Positions 8,528 to 16,829 of a stretch of DNA of 61,225 bases are shown here, piece by piece (positions within the stretch are counted from its first letter, which is position 1; each line of letters opens with the position of its first letter). Position numbers and translations under genes: made by a program. The stretch lies in the NCBI RefSeq assembly GCF_002975175.1, contig NZ_PCNZ01000025.1, forward strand, positions 1-61,225, given 5' to 3'. This DNA is from Bacillus sp. MYb209. Its GTDB lineage: Bacteria; Bacillota; Bacilli; Bacillales; Bacillaceae_G. Below the pieces are notes generated by a model. It did no database searches and was not told the origin of the DNA. It saw nothing but the letters and a program-made list of their open reading frames with translations.

Positions 8528-8579
8528 AATGACTCCCCCAATTTTTCTAGCTATATTGATTGTATCGACAAGTAACTAT

Positions 8580-8905
8580 TCGGTAAACCCTATATAACCC
8601 AATCACAACTCATCAGTTCTGCACGAGGCTGTTTTGCAACACAATAACAAGGGGTATGCCTCCATCATAAATCCCTATCAAAAAGGGCGGTGCTGTTGCG
8701 AGGCAATATAGTCCCTGCTGGGCGATAGGTACACAGTAGGAGAGGGCGTATGACACGAGGGAAGGGCAACGGCAAGGAAAGAACGAATGAAAGAACAATG
8801 AAAGAAGAACAAACAAACGAATAAAGAAAGAAAAGAAACAAGCAATGAATAAGTAATGAACGAGATCAGCGAGGACGTCATGCGGTGCAATGCGACGCAC
8901 TAATT
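8580..8905. other. GC-rich, purine-skewed non-coding island
   Basis: Base composition changes sharply from its surroundings. About 8610-8770 is near half G+C, with potential pairings such as GAGGC (8627) with GCCTC (8658), GCAAC with GTTGC, and CCTATC (8673) with GATAGG (8723). From 8757 to 8865 the plus strand is almost only A and G, with repeats of the type AATGAAAGAA. The open frames on the minus strand here look like complement artefacts. It could be a structured RNA, an origin-like region or an element scar. I do not recognise it. Confidence 0.45.
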
Positions 8906-9059
8906 ATTTTTATATGTAGATGGAGGTATATGGGGCGTGTTGCTGAGAAAGATTCTAACGAAATTAACTTTTACTTAATATGGGGCTACCCTATAATTAA
9001 ACTAACAGGGCAGTTTAGTGAAACAAGCTGAAGAAAAAATACGAAAGAGGTAGCTTTCT

Positions 9060-9368
9060 ATGAAGGATATAATAAAAGGCTTTTTGGAGGAACCGTGGTG
9101 GGTCATCCCGAATAACTTGGCAGAAATTCTTAATAATGAACTAAATAGGGAGTTATCTACAAATCACATTCTCTACGGAAAAAAGGCTGTTGCAGTAGCA
9201 AAGAGAGAAGATAATGACGATGTGATTTATTGGATTATTGAATTAGAAAAATATGCAATTGTGCATTTAACTTATACTAAGGAAACCTCTTCCGAGTATC
9301 CGAAGACACAGTTATTTACATTAAAGGAATTAGAAAAACACTGCAAAGAGGTAGCAGAATTTTATTAA
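9060..9368 (+). CDS. Protein of unknown function, 102 aa
   Basis: This is a small acidic soluble protein (MKDIIKGFLEEPWWVIPNN ... LKELEKHCKEVAEFY) with no signal peptide or membrane segment. The pattern of an N-terminal helix, a central beta region (VAVAKREDNDDVIYWII) and a C-terminal helix is common in small immunity or accessory proteins, but I do not recognise the family. The ATG follows AAAGAGGTAG. No terminator is obvious; a Tn3-type MITE begins 116 bases downstream and may have removed whatever followed. Confidence 0.6.
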   Translation: MKDIIKGFLEEPWWVIPNNLAEILNNELNRELSTNHILYGKKAVAVAKREDNDDVIYWIIELEKYAIVHLTYTKETSSEYPKTQLFTLKELEKHCKEVAEFY

Positions 9369-9484
9369 GCTAACGGGGTCTTTACTTCAAGAGGGTGTAT
9401 CTTGCCATTTGTTAATAATAAGTAGCCATTTTGATAAAAAATAATTTTGCGATGGTTTCTAAAAACTTTTTAGGAGGTCTTGCT

Positions 9485-9735
9485 GGGGTACCGCCAACAT
9501 TTTAGCGAAAATATACGCTAAGCAAAATTCGACATGAGAAAACGTTGATTTTACTACTCTAAGCGATATCACCAGTAGATATTTGAGACAAATGCACTTC
9601 AATGTAAAAGGTGCTGAAAAGAGCTTAAATAGTGTCTCAAAACTCATCTTTAAATCAAATTCTCAATTCAACCCGTGTTATGGAGTTTTGGGAATCCCTT
9701 AGCGTATAAAAACGTTAAAATGTGCGTCCTACCCC
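9485..9735. mobile_element. Tn3-derived MITE, family A, copy 1 (251 bp)
   Basis: The left end is GGGGTACCGCCAAC then ATTTTAGCG then AATATACGCTAAG. The right end, read on the minus strand, is GGGGTAGGACGCAC then ATTTTAACG then TATACGCTAAGG. The two 38-bp repeats face each other and no transposase is present. The interior matches the copy at 52490-52751 in inverse orientation, for example GACAAATGCACTTCAA. Flanks TTGCT and TTTTT show no target duplication. The repeats resemble those of Tn4430-type transposons as I remember them. Confidence 0.8.
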
Positions 9736-9792
9736 TTTTTAAACTTAAAAAATTAGAATAAAGAAGAAAAATAACGAAATAAGGGATTCACC

Positions 9793-9830
9793 ATTTTAGC
9801 ACCAACATTTCGCGAATTTCGTACGCTTAG
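9793..9830 (+). repeat. Tn3-type inverted repeat, degenerate
   Basis: CACCAACATTTCGCGAATTT followed by CGTACGCTTAG matches the inner two thirds of the repeat at 51518-51555 (CGCGAATTTCGTACGCTAAG). It points right and runs directly into a broken ABC-ATPase frame. Confidence 0.6.
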
Positions 9831-9946
9831 ATGAACCAACAAATGGATTAGATCCACTAGTTTCCTTTGTTCAAGTCATAAACTTCAACTTTTTCTGTAA
9901 TACCAGTGTGATAGTTGATAAGAAACTTTTCCATAAAGTAACATAA
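9827..9946 (+). pseudogene. ABC-transporter ATPase relic
   Basis: The frame opens inside the Tn3-type repeat and reads LDEPTNGLDPLVSF. That is the Walker B and D-loop motif (LDEPTNGLDP) of an ABC ATPase, which makes the assignment firm even though about 39 codons survive. Everything upstream (Walker A, signature motif) is missing, and the frame ends at TAA 9944-9946. Insertion of the transposon end at 9793 and a later deletion would explain it. The next gene, a small membrane protein, might once have been the permease partner, but it is shorter than usual ABC permeases. Confidence 0.65.
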
Positions 9947-10003
9947 TGTAATATAATGTAATATGTATGTCCCATTATTTAGAAATTGAAAGGAGTCACT
10001 GTA

Positions 10004-10348
10004 ATGATTATTTGGAGAGGTAAAGGACTGTTAGTAGTCTTAGCATTAATTTTAGGAAGTCTGATAAGTGGAATATTTTCTAGTATTTTGCAAATGGACA
10101 CAGTACATAACCCTGGATTTATTTTTAATGGAATATTTTGTACTATATTTATAGCGATGAGTAATTATTTTTTCACTAAAAAGTTTATATCTGATAGTGT
10201 ACGAACACTCGTCGATGAAAAAACCGGAGAAAGACTTCAAATAAAAGATAACTCTGCGTTATTTTTCATTCGAAATAAATATTGGACTTGGATTATTCTA
10301 GTTTTAGGTTTTGGACTTACTATTACTGTTAGTGCGCAATTATCATAA
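10004..10348 (+). CDS. Small membrane protein, 114 aa
   Basis: The reading frame extends upstream to a TTG at 9986, but the ATG at 10004 has AAAGGAG eight bases before it, so I take MIIWRGKGLLVV as the true start. There are three likely membrane segments: residues 8-30, 42-56 and 92-112. Between the last two lies a hydrophilic stretch (VRTLVDEKTGERLQIKDNS) with IRNKYWTWIILVL leading into the last helix. The family is not recognised. It follows an ABC-ATPase relic and may be a survivor of that operon. Confidence 0.65.
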   Translation: MIIWRGKGLLVVLALILGSLISGIFSSILQMDTVHNPGFIFNGIFCTIFIAMSNYFFTKKFISDSVRTLVDEKTGERLQIKDNSALFFIRNKYWTWIILVLGFGLTITVSAQLS

Positions 10349-10632
10349 TTTTTTTATATTAACTACTTTTAATAATTTAAATTACTTATTTGGAAAATTA
10401 TATTTTTTTACAGTAACTACTCAGCTATACATTGCTTTTAGAAGGTTAGTAAGGGGGATAATTGCTGCCATAAAGATAACTTGAATTTGTAACAAACAAA
10501 ATTTGTTGAGTTAATCTAATCATTTATTATGTTGTGGGAAACGAGACATTTGCATGCCATTGCAGAAAAATCCATTTATAAGGTAGAGGTTACTTTATAA
10601 AAGCTTATTAAAATATTAAAGGGGTATATGTT

Positions 10633-11586
10633 ATGAAACCGAACAAGGTATTATCCATAGCACTCCCTATCTTACTCTTAACAGGGTGTGGTGGGGAAGA
10701 CAAGATAAAAGAAAAAGCCGAAGCCAAGCAAGAAGAGAAACAAGAATCGAAGAAAGTAGCTAAAACTCATAAAGTACCTGCTGAGTTTTATAAACGAGAT
10801 ATCAATACTTATTGTAAGTATTTAGAAGATGACTTTAAAGCATACAACAATGAACTGAGTCATATCTCGGATAACACTACTACAAGGGAAGCGATTATAG
10901 ATAGAATTAAACGACTCGAAAGAACAATTGATATGTTTAATGAAGTTGACCCTCCTAAAGAGTATGCAGACGTCCATAAAGATGTAGAGAGTTCAATGGA
11001 ACACTTCTCAAAGGCAATGAAACTATCGAAAGAAGTATTTTCTAGAAAAGAAATGCCTAAAGGGGGTAGAACTGATAAAGAATTACTAGAAGAGTCTGAT
11101 AATGAAATCAAGAAAGGTGACGAGTACTGGTTTAAATTCATAAAAGAACTTGGTTTCACAGAAGGCTCTCCTAACAGAGCAATAACAGAAGCTCAATTAA
11201 ACGAGTTGGATAATAAAGAAGGTACTAACCTTGAAGCAGTAGAAAAGAACGTAGTAGATGGAACAGAGTTAATTGCTAACTGGGGTTTTGAAACGAAAAA
11301 CGGTTTCCAACCTTCTCTTATCTTAAAAGGTGGTAATCCAAAACAGTTTGAAGTTTACCTATATGGAGATTATCCAAAGAAAGGTAACCACATTGAAGGT
11401 ACATGGACTTATGATGTTCCATCCAAAGAGTTACGATTACATATCGACAAACAATTTGTAAATGGTCAGGAAGCAGAAGTTATTAATAAAGACCTTAAGT
11501 ACAAAGTACAAAACTATGATAAAAAGAATTTGCAATTATTTAACCAAGATTCTATGAAAATAACTCGATATACAAAGCAAATGTAA
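10633..11586 (+). CDS. Lipoprotein, paralogue 1 of 3 (DUF3994-like)
   Basis: A lipobox LLLTGC places the lipidated cysteine at residue 19. A Lys/Glu-rich linker follows, then a helical region (about 50-190) and a C-terminal beta-rich domain (about 215-317) starting GTELIANWGF and ending in YTKQM. The same architecture recurs at 35565-36494 and 59514-60662. The third is the closest, sharing GTEL-I-NWG and the C-terminal ITRY or ICYVKQ type end. I believe relatives are listed as DUF3994 proteins in Bacillus, but cannot confirm it. Function is unknown; it should sit on the outer face of the membrane. The ATG follows AAAGGGGTATATGTT. A terminator follows at 11598. Confidence 0.8.
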   Translation: MKPNKVLSIALPILLLTGCGGEDKIKEKAEAKQEEKQESKKVAKTHKVPAEFYKRDINTYCKYLEDDFKAYNNELSHISDNTTTREAIIDRIKRLERTIDMFNEVDPPKEYADVHKDVESSMEHFSKAMKLSKEVFSRKEMPKGGRTDKELLEESDNEIKKGDEYWFKFIKELGFTEGSPNRAITEAQLNELDNKEGTNLEAVEKNVVDGTELIANWGFETKNGFQPSLILKGGNPKQFEVYLYGDYPKKGNHIEGTWTYDVPSKELRLHIDKQFVNGQEAEVINKDLKYKVQNYDKKNLQLFNQDSMKITRYTKQM

Positions 11587-11597
11587 TGATAAAAAGG

Positions 11598-11628
11598 AAA
11601 AGGATTAGGTATAGTCGCCTAATCTTTT
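11598..11628 (+). terminator. Intrinsic terminator of lipoprotein gene 1
   Basis: Stem AAAAGGATTAGG/CCTAATCTTTT, loop TATAGTCG, starting 12 bases after the stop. Confidence 0.85.
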
Positions 11629-11635
11629 CTTCTTC

Positions 11636-11691
11636 GTAACTATCCAGCCCATAGTTAAAAACGCAAGACAAATAGAGGTAATCACTAAGAT
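11636..11691. repeat. Solo IS66-type end
   Basis: GTAACTATCCAGCCCATAG then GCAAGACAAATAGAGGTAAT recurs at 33293 and at 34262. At 34262 it directly abuts the tail of an IS66 transposase. A short piece (GTAACTACTCAGC) is also at 10413. Confidence 0.65.
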
Positions 11692-11712
11692 CTATTCTGT
11701 TTTCCTCTGATT

Positions 11713-11855
11713 GGGGTACCGCCACACACCCATCAAGCTAAGATTTTAAAGTACCCCCTAAATGGAAATTTTGTGTTTTTATAGTACCGAAGTTTATTTT
11801 TATCGTTTTGGGGAACAACAGATTTTTTAACTTGATAGCAATGTGGCGGGACCCC
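11713..11855. mobile_element. Tn3-type MITE, family B, complete copy (143 bp)
   Basis: Left end GGGGTACCGCCACACACCCA then TCAAGCTAAG. Right end, on the minus strand, GGGGTCCCGCCACATTGCTA then TCAAGTTAA. No coding capacity. Flanks TGATT and ATTTA show no clear duplication. Related copies or ends are at 424, 23093, 46707, 57338, 58247 and 59358. Confidence 0.75.
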
Positions 11856-12031
11856 ATTTAACGCAAATAACAATTGTAGAAATCTAAAATTTTTATTTAT
11901 ATCTATCAAAAGAGGGTTTTATATAACAATTAAAGTAGAATTCAAACTATGTATTTTTTACACAATAAAATCAAAGATGAAACGAATAACACATAGTATT
12001 TAAATCCCCTAGCTTAGCTAGTTAGGGGAAA

Positions 12032-12072
12032 GAATAAAAGTTCAGCAATGCAAAATTGCTGAACTTTTATTC
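12032..12072 (-). terminator. Terminator of xerS
   Basis: Perfect stem AAAAGTTCAGCAA/TTGCTGAACTTTT overlapping the stop codon, usable in both directions. A second hairpin TCCCCTAGCT/AGTTAGGGGA lies at 12005-12030. Confidence 0.85.
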
Positions 12073-13143
12073 TTTATTCTTTCCTATTCTTCCTAAACTA
12101 TCTTTAATAGTTGTTTCCCCAAGTTGAGTGTATAACAAAGCTGTATCTTGACTGGTATGCCCAAGTTGTTGCATGACTTGTAACGAGTCTTTTTCTTCCA
12201 TATATAATTTATTTGCCAATGTGTGTCTTAATTTATGAGGAGACATTTTTTTACCATAGGCCTTAGTATATTTTTCTACTATATCTTGGATAGCCCTAAC
12301 CGAAAGAGGCTGTGCAGTATGTTTATACTTCGATAAAAACACATTTTTTAATTCTTTCCCTGGGGCGTATTTGTTATCTCTAATTTCCATATACTTTTCA
12401 AGATCATTCAATGCAATTGGGGTAATCCATACTGAATCTTCTTTATTTCCTTTGCGAATTACATCAATTAGTCTTTCTTTTAAGTTTATATCTTCCATAC
12501 GAAGATCGGCTAATTCACTTACACGAATACCACTACCAAGAAAGAGAGAAAGAATAGCTACATCGCGCACTTTATCTCTTAAAAAATAGAACACCTGATG
12601 TTTTGTTAAAGATTTTTCATGTTCATATTTAACGTAATTTAAAAACTCTTGGTCATCATCATTATGAAATATTTTAGATCTCATACGTTTTGCACGGGCA
12701 TTTAATGTTTCTTTATCTTTATGTATTTCGATTTTAGCCATTACATTTCTATAAAAATAGCATTCTCCATCTTCATTCTCTGATAGGGAGGTAAGGTACT
12801 TAAATAAAGATTTTAAGGCCGAAATTTTTCTGTTAACAGAGGAATTCTGCATATTTTGTTGTAGTTTTAGAAACCTCATAAAGTTCTCAACATCTTTTTT
12901 CTTTAAATTCTCCAAATCAGAGAAAGATATGTCTTTAATGGGCTTTAATTCAATAATTTGTTCAGATAATAGCCAATTGAAGAAGACTCTAAAATCATAT
13001 ACATAATTCAATAGGGTGGAGGGAGAGGCATCATGCAATTCTTTGTACTCCACAAATTCTTCTATGTAAAAGGGCATTTCATTTAAATTTTCGTATAATT
13101 TCTTACGATGTACGGATTTTTGACGTTGCTTGCTGTAATCCAT
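12067..13143 (-). CDS. xerS: Tyrosine recombinase XerS
   Basis: XerS is a single-protein chromosome or plasmid dimer resolvase of Firmicutes. The product has 358 residues, against about 356 for the family. The catalytic set is complete: R207 in GSGIRVSEL, K231, H303 and R306 in SPHKLRHTLA, H329 in QLGHTS, and the nucleophile Y338 in LLYTQLG. An N-terminal SAM-like core-binding domain precedes it. I chose the ATG at 13143 because GAGGTGATTTTT precedes it; the frame extends 15 codons upstream without a better site. The inverted repeat CGAAC/GTTCG at about 13176-13190, just upstream, could be an operator. Its likely job here is to keep the replicon monomeric or to move a cassette. Confidence 0.9.
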   Translation of the reverse strand: MDYSKQRQKSVHRKKLYENLNEMPFYIEEFVEYKELHDASPSTLLNYVYDFRVFFNWLLSEQIIELKPIKDISFSDLENLKKKDVENFMRFLKLQQNMQNSSVNRKISALKSLFKYLTSLSENEDGECYFYRNVMAKIEIHKDKETLNARAKRMRSKIFHNDDDQEFLNYVKYEHEKSLTKHQVFYFLRDKVRDVAILSLFLGSGIRVSELADLRMEDINLKERLIDVIRKGNKEDSVWITPIALNDLEKYMEIRDNKYAPGKELKNVFLSKYKHTAQPLSVRAIQDIVEKYTKAYGKKMSPHKLRHTLANKLYMEEKDSLQVMQQLGHTSQDTALLYTQLGETTIKDSLGRIGKNKE

Positions 13144-14120
13144 AAAAATCACCTCATATATACTATAACAGAAAATACACACGAACACAAGTTCGCGTTA
13201 AATTCAATTTTTACACGAACTTATTTACATAATTAAATTATGAAATACTAAAATTCACTCGAAATTGAATGGGAAAGTGTAATTATTCTAATAAAAGTTA
13301 TAGATAACCAAGTGATAAATTCATATTCGGCGATAAAAATTATATATGTATATAAAATAAAACGATTTTCAAATATAAATTCTAACAAAATGAATACATG
13401 AACACAGTTTAAAAGTCGTTATAAAATGTGAATTGGTTAATTTAATCAAGGTTAATCAGAAGTTAGTTAGATCAACACAAGAAAAGCTCTTATAAATTAA
13501 AATGTAATTCACTATAAAAATTGTTTATGAGTAATTCAGCATTTGATTATTCTTATATAAAATATGAATTATATGGCGTATACCAATATACTAAGATTCA
13601 TGCACTTGGGCTTGAAATCCCTAGATACTGTATTTGATTTTTATATAATCGCATTATTGTGCGTAAAATTGGTATTTCGTGCGAAGTTGTGAAGTATTTA
13701 TTTTTACCCTTCTTTTGAAACTTTTATGTTCATCTAACAGAACTTATTAATGTCAGGAATGGTCTATGGTTATTGATAGAGATCTACCAGCATTAAAAAA
13801 CTTCAGAAAATTTCAGCACCAAATAGCTAACATTAGTCCATTAAGACTAAATAAACTGTATTATATTTAAAACTTAATTGATTGCATACTAAAAAAAGAT
13901 ATTCTTTATGTCAATAGTTCTTTATATTGTTCTTGTTTTAGGTAAACATCGAGACGAATTTAATATTAATGCAGATTTGAAATTCTTTTTTATATCTCAA
14001 TAAGATAACAATTCTTTTCATTTTGAGACAAATATCCTCCTGTTTTTTGCATCTACTGATAATAAAGGTTATGTAAACTAATAAAAAGCGACATGCAGTG
14101 CTTTTATTCCTGTCTTAATA
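13144..14120. other. Long gene-poor AT-rich region
   Basis: There is no supported gene. The first 60 bases contain repeated ACACGAAC half-sites and the inverted repeat CGAACACAAGTTCG, upstream of xerS. Around 13760-13880 a frame without a start reads DLPALKNFRKFQHQIANISP and may be a relic. At 13909 a 31-codon frame starts MSIVLYIVLVLGKH but lacks a ribosome-binding site. The motif GTTATGTAAACT occurs at 14069. A XerS target site could lie here but I cannot identify it. Confidence 0.4.
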
Positions 14121-14229
14121 CGAAAAAAAGCCTTGGTGACCAAACCAAGACTTTTCAAAGAGCTTTCGACCTATCAATAGAACGAGAATCAGAACCACCC
14201 GACTTCTTGTTCGTTATAATCTAGCTTAC
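14121..14229 (-). ncRNA. Candidate small RNA, about 110 nt
   Basis: A sigma-A promoter on the minus strand (TTGAAA 14264-14259, 17-base spacer, TACAAT 14241-14236) would start transcription near 14229. The transcript would run through a region without an open frame to a terminator: stem CTTGG/CCAAG within AAAAGTCTTGG ... CCAAGGCTTTTTTT, ending near 14121. Promoter and terminator are seen directly; expression is inference. It could be an antisense RNA of a type I toxin system or a trans-acting regulator. The nearest partner is the broken small membrane gene at 14450, which it does not overlap. Confidence 0.55.
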
Positions 14230-14235
14230 ACCCTC

Positions 14236-14264
14236 ATTGTACTATACGTTTTTTATATTTTCAA
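14236..14264 (-). promoter_or_regulatory. Sigma-A promoter of the candidate small RNA
   Basis: -35 TTGAAA and -10 TACAAT with exactly 17 bases between them, reading leftward. Confidence 0.6.
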
Positions 14265-14449
14265 CAGTATGAATTCCTTTCACACAACATTCATACTTTC
14301 CGATTCTGAAAGTAGCCTTACTCTACCTCTATCCAATGAATATTCTCAACATACTTATATATTTCATAGAAACTATTCTATTACATAACTATTTTTTGAA
14401 CTGCTGGTTGGTATATAATAAGAATATCCAAATACTAGGAGTGATAAGG

Positions 14450-14615
14450 ATGAATAGTGCAGTACTACTGTTAGCTCTTACATTAATAGGGATAAGTGGT
14501 GCTTTCTCCTTCATTAGGAAGCTAACCACACCCAGAAAGGGCTAAACGATTAATCACCATTGAAACATTCGTTGTGTTAGGCATTGTATGGATAGGTATC
14601 GGTTTTTTTCTGTAA
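14450..14615 (+). pseudogene. Small two-helix membrane protein with a one-base frameshift
   Basis: The ATG at 14450 follows AGGAGTGATAAGG. The first frame reads MNSAVLLLALTLIGISGAFS and then FIRKLTTPRKG, stopping at 14545. The +1 frame continues ERAKRLITIETFVVLGIVW then IGIGFFL and stops at 14615. Removing one C from the CCC run near 14531 joins both into a 54-residue protein with two membrane helices linked by KLTTPERAKRL, which is very plausible. So this is either a recent pseudogene, a sequencing error in a homopolymer, or a frameshifting site. The family is unknown. Confidence 0.6.
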
Positions 14616-14906
14616 CATACATACGCATTCAACCATTTCGACTGAATAAAACTCACTATTCCGTCAATACTAGTGATGGGCGATAGCCAAAACTCATTCA
14701 AAATCCTTAGTCTTTCTCCTTTCCCCTTGGAGATTCCTTGACATGGAGCAGTTAGCCTTGCTAGCTACTCCTTTTTTGTATTTTTTTATCATGACTTTTC
14801 TTCTATTCTTTTTTAAATTGCACTTAGGATTACCCCTAATTTTAACGGTATATGAAATTCCAAATATGGCCTTGTTACATGGTGTGTCTAACCCTAACAA
14901 TAGCAA

Positions 14907-15239
14907 TTACGCTCGTAAGCTTGAACCAGTCTTCACTTCACCTTCTCTACGAAACTCATCCCAATTCTCTATTCTATCCAGTTTCCAGTCATACGGATAT
15001 TCTTCATTATGTAGTTTTTTGTGGTATGTATTTATTTCCTCTCTAAACTTTTTACATTCGTCTTTTGAGAAAATTTGATCATCTTTTAACGGAGGTTTCC
15101 CATCACCTCGTGAATTATAACCTGTATATAACTCACTACAGTTATATAACTTTAATTCTAAGTCCCTATGTCGACTCTCCAGGTACGCGGGTTGAATGTT
15201 TCCTGCGCCCAGTTTATCATCAGTATGATTCCAATTGGA
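14907..15239 (-). pseudogene. Protein relic without a start codon, 110 codons
   Basis: The frame is open from just inside a TAG at 15240-15242 to the stop at 14907-14909. It has a strongly protein-like composition: LGAGNIQPAYLESRHRD, ELYTGYNSRGDGKPP, SKDECKKFREEINTYHKK and YPYDWKLDRIENW. It has no start codon and overlaps the 3' part of the membrane gene at 15158-15565 in another frame. The two may be halves of one membrane protein with a hydrophilic tail, split by a frameshift near 15240, or two fused remnants. I do not know the family. Confidence 0.5.
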
Positions 15240-15565
15240 CTAGCAAGAATAAACATTAATTTGATTACCTCTTCCCTATTACCCATCGAAGCCACTTCTA
15301 ACCATAGAATAATTGCCGTAACAATATGCAAAATCATACCTACAAATGGGATAAACCCAAGAATGGATGCCACGATCCCCATAATACTTCCTAGTTTGGA
15401 TGCTCCGCTTTGATGCGCAATAATAAGTGCTACAATGTGTGCCACAAGCATAATCCATAACGCACTCCAAAATGACGCAACAACCAATATGCCTCCTAAA
15501 AATGGAATCCCTAGCACACTCTCACAAACAGCCGTAAGGATTGTAATCCCTTTAACTGATTTCAT
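15158..15565 (-). CDS. Membrane protein of unknown function, 135 aa
   Basis: There are four hydrophobic segments: about residues 4-24, 26-50, 58-90 and 97-115. The pattern GIPFLGGILVVASFWS and GFIPFVGMILHIVTAIIL resembles small Bacillus membrane proteins of unknown role. The ATG at 15565 follows GGGAGGGGATT; the frame extends further upstream but without a better site. The last 20 residues (NWAQETFNPRTWRVDIGT) overlap a better-looking frame (14907-15239), so the true C-terminus may differ because of a frameshift. Confidence 0.55.
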   Translation of the reverse strand: MKSVKGITILTAVCESVLGIPFLGGILVVASFWSALWIMLVAHIVALIIAHQSGASKLGSIMGIVASILGFIPFVGMILHIVTAIILWLEVASMGNREEVIKLMFILASPIGIILMINWAQETFNPRTWRVDIGT

Positions 15566-15719
15566 ACAATCCCCTCCCTCTAGTGATATCATACGGAAAT
15601 TTACAACTCTTTCCTTTCTTTTCACATTTTCTGTATGAAAAAAGAATACATAAAGGAAATCCCCGAACATATCGAATGTAGCATGTAGAGCAGTTAAACA
15701 TGAGACGGAGGAATGAACT

Positions 15720-16103
15720 ATGATACGAAATATTGTACGTGTTTTATATATTCACAAAGATGAAGTATTACTTGTTCGGCAAAAAACAAGTCGTGGTATT
15801 TTAGTATGAACTTTTCCTGGGGGCGGGATGGAACCAGGTGAAACACCGTATCAAGCTGCAGTTCGTGAAATGTTAGAAGAAACAGGAATAACTGTCGGGA
15901 ACTTAATCACATTTTATGAGGAACCCCACAACGTGTTCATGTATGGACATAGCCCTATTCACGAAAACGTTACCTTGCAAGGAGATGAATACATTATTGA
16001 TATTCGCTGGGCATCCCTTCACGACGATTCACTCTTTGATTCTAAGTCTACCTCTATCCTAAAGCAGTTCCATTTGTATGATAGAAATACCATCAAGGAC
16101 TAA
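15720..16103 (+). pseudogene. Nudix hydrolase interrupted by an in-frame TGA
   Basis: The ATG at 15720 follows ACGGAGGAATGAACT. The frame reads MIRNIVRVLYIHKDEVLLV, RQKTSRGILV, then TGA (15808-15810), then TFPGGGMEPGE. The Nudix box G-x5-E-x7-REMLEETGI is complete after the stop. Family members have WTFPGGG at this point, so TGG has become TGA. The C-terminal part ends normally at 16103. Nudix enzymes cleave nucleoside diphosphate derivatives. Restart at ATG 15828 would give a 91-residue piece lacking the N-terminal strands and is unlikely to fold. Confidence 0.8.
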
Positions 16104-16259
16104 ATATGATTTGTAGTCTACATACACTATCATGCCTCTTGTAGAAACACTAAGAATGTTTCTACCTCTCTTCCTCATGCGAAGTGGCGTATTACTGAAA
16201 GAATTGGTGCGATGAATGATGCGATTATGCGTAAAAATAATGTGAAGGAGACTATTACA

Positions 16260-16619
16260 ATGATTAAACTACAAACACTGCAAAGTAATCGTTACAAATT
16301 TGAGCACTTAGAAACAGAAGCACTATTTGTTGATGAACAAGGTTATGTTGGAGCATTTTACGCAACCTTTGTACATGTTGGTATTAATCAAAAATTAAGT
16401 AAAGGTGCGATTGAAGTAAATCGTACACTGTGGGACCGATCATCGAGTAAAAGACCAAAAGGATACTGGGTTTTAAAAACATATCAGCGCGGCGACGGAA
16501 CAACTGTGACCATTCTCGTTGCCGAAAAATGGTTCATGGAGAAATTATCAAAGGCACAACAACAGGAATATGAAAACTTTTGGAAGAGTCGTTTTCATGA
16601 TTCATCTGTACAACTATAA
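16260..16619 (+). CDS. Protein of unknown function, 119 aa
   Basis: The ATG at 16260 follows GAAGGAGACTATTACA and gives MIKLQTLQSNRYKFEHLET. Upstream codons in frame from 16212 lack such a site. The protein is small and soluble, with beta-rich (ALFVDEQGYVGAFYATFV) and C-terminal helical parts (LSKAQQQEYENFWKSRF). No signal peptide is present and I do not recognise the family. A terminator follows at 16640, so it is probably a single-gene unit. Confidence 0.6.
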   Translation: MIKLQTLQSNRYKFEHLETEALFVDEQGYVGAFYATFVHVGINQKLSKGAIEVNRTLWDRSSSKRPKGYWVLKTYQRGDGTTVTILVAEKWFMEKLSKAQQQEYENFWKSRFHDSSVQL

Positions 16620-16639
16620 AAATCAAATCGAAATCTATT

Positions 16640-16664
16640 CAACCACTTGAAAAAGTGGTTTTTG
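16640..16664 (+). terminator. Intrinsic terminator
   Basis: Stem AACCACTT/AAGTGGTT with loop GAAA and a T-tract, 20 bases after the stop at 16619. Confidence 0.8.
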
Positions 16665-16829
16665 TCGAATTTTATTTTTCGAAATTTCAAATTACAAGAA
16701 GGTTTTACAAAATATTACACAGAATTAATCTTATATCGTAAATAAATTGGTAATTTTTTACGATTCGTTTCATTTTATCTACCACGTTTAGACAAAATGA
16801 AAAAAACAATACAAAAGGAGAGGTATAGA

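Noticed and set aside
8700-8725. AATATAGTCC at 8705-8714 resembles the S element of group I introns, and a NUMOD4 gene is nearby.
   Set aside because: No matching R element or P3/P7 pairing could be found upstream, and the NUMOD4 gene is on the opposite strand.
8613-8900. Two long open frames on the minus strand across the purine-rich island (for example with many Phe, Leu and Ser).
   Set aside because: Their composition follows from the complement of an A/G tract; no ribosome-binding site, no domain, and two frames are open at once.
9459-9647. Open frames on both sides of 9.5 and 52.6 kb.
   Set aside because: They lie inside the two MITE copies and mirror each other; no coding signal.
14743-15078. 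111-codon plus-strand frame with a hydrophobic start.
   Set aside because: The opposite strand carries a clearly protein-like frame (14907-15239) over most of it; the plus frame is its complement artefact.
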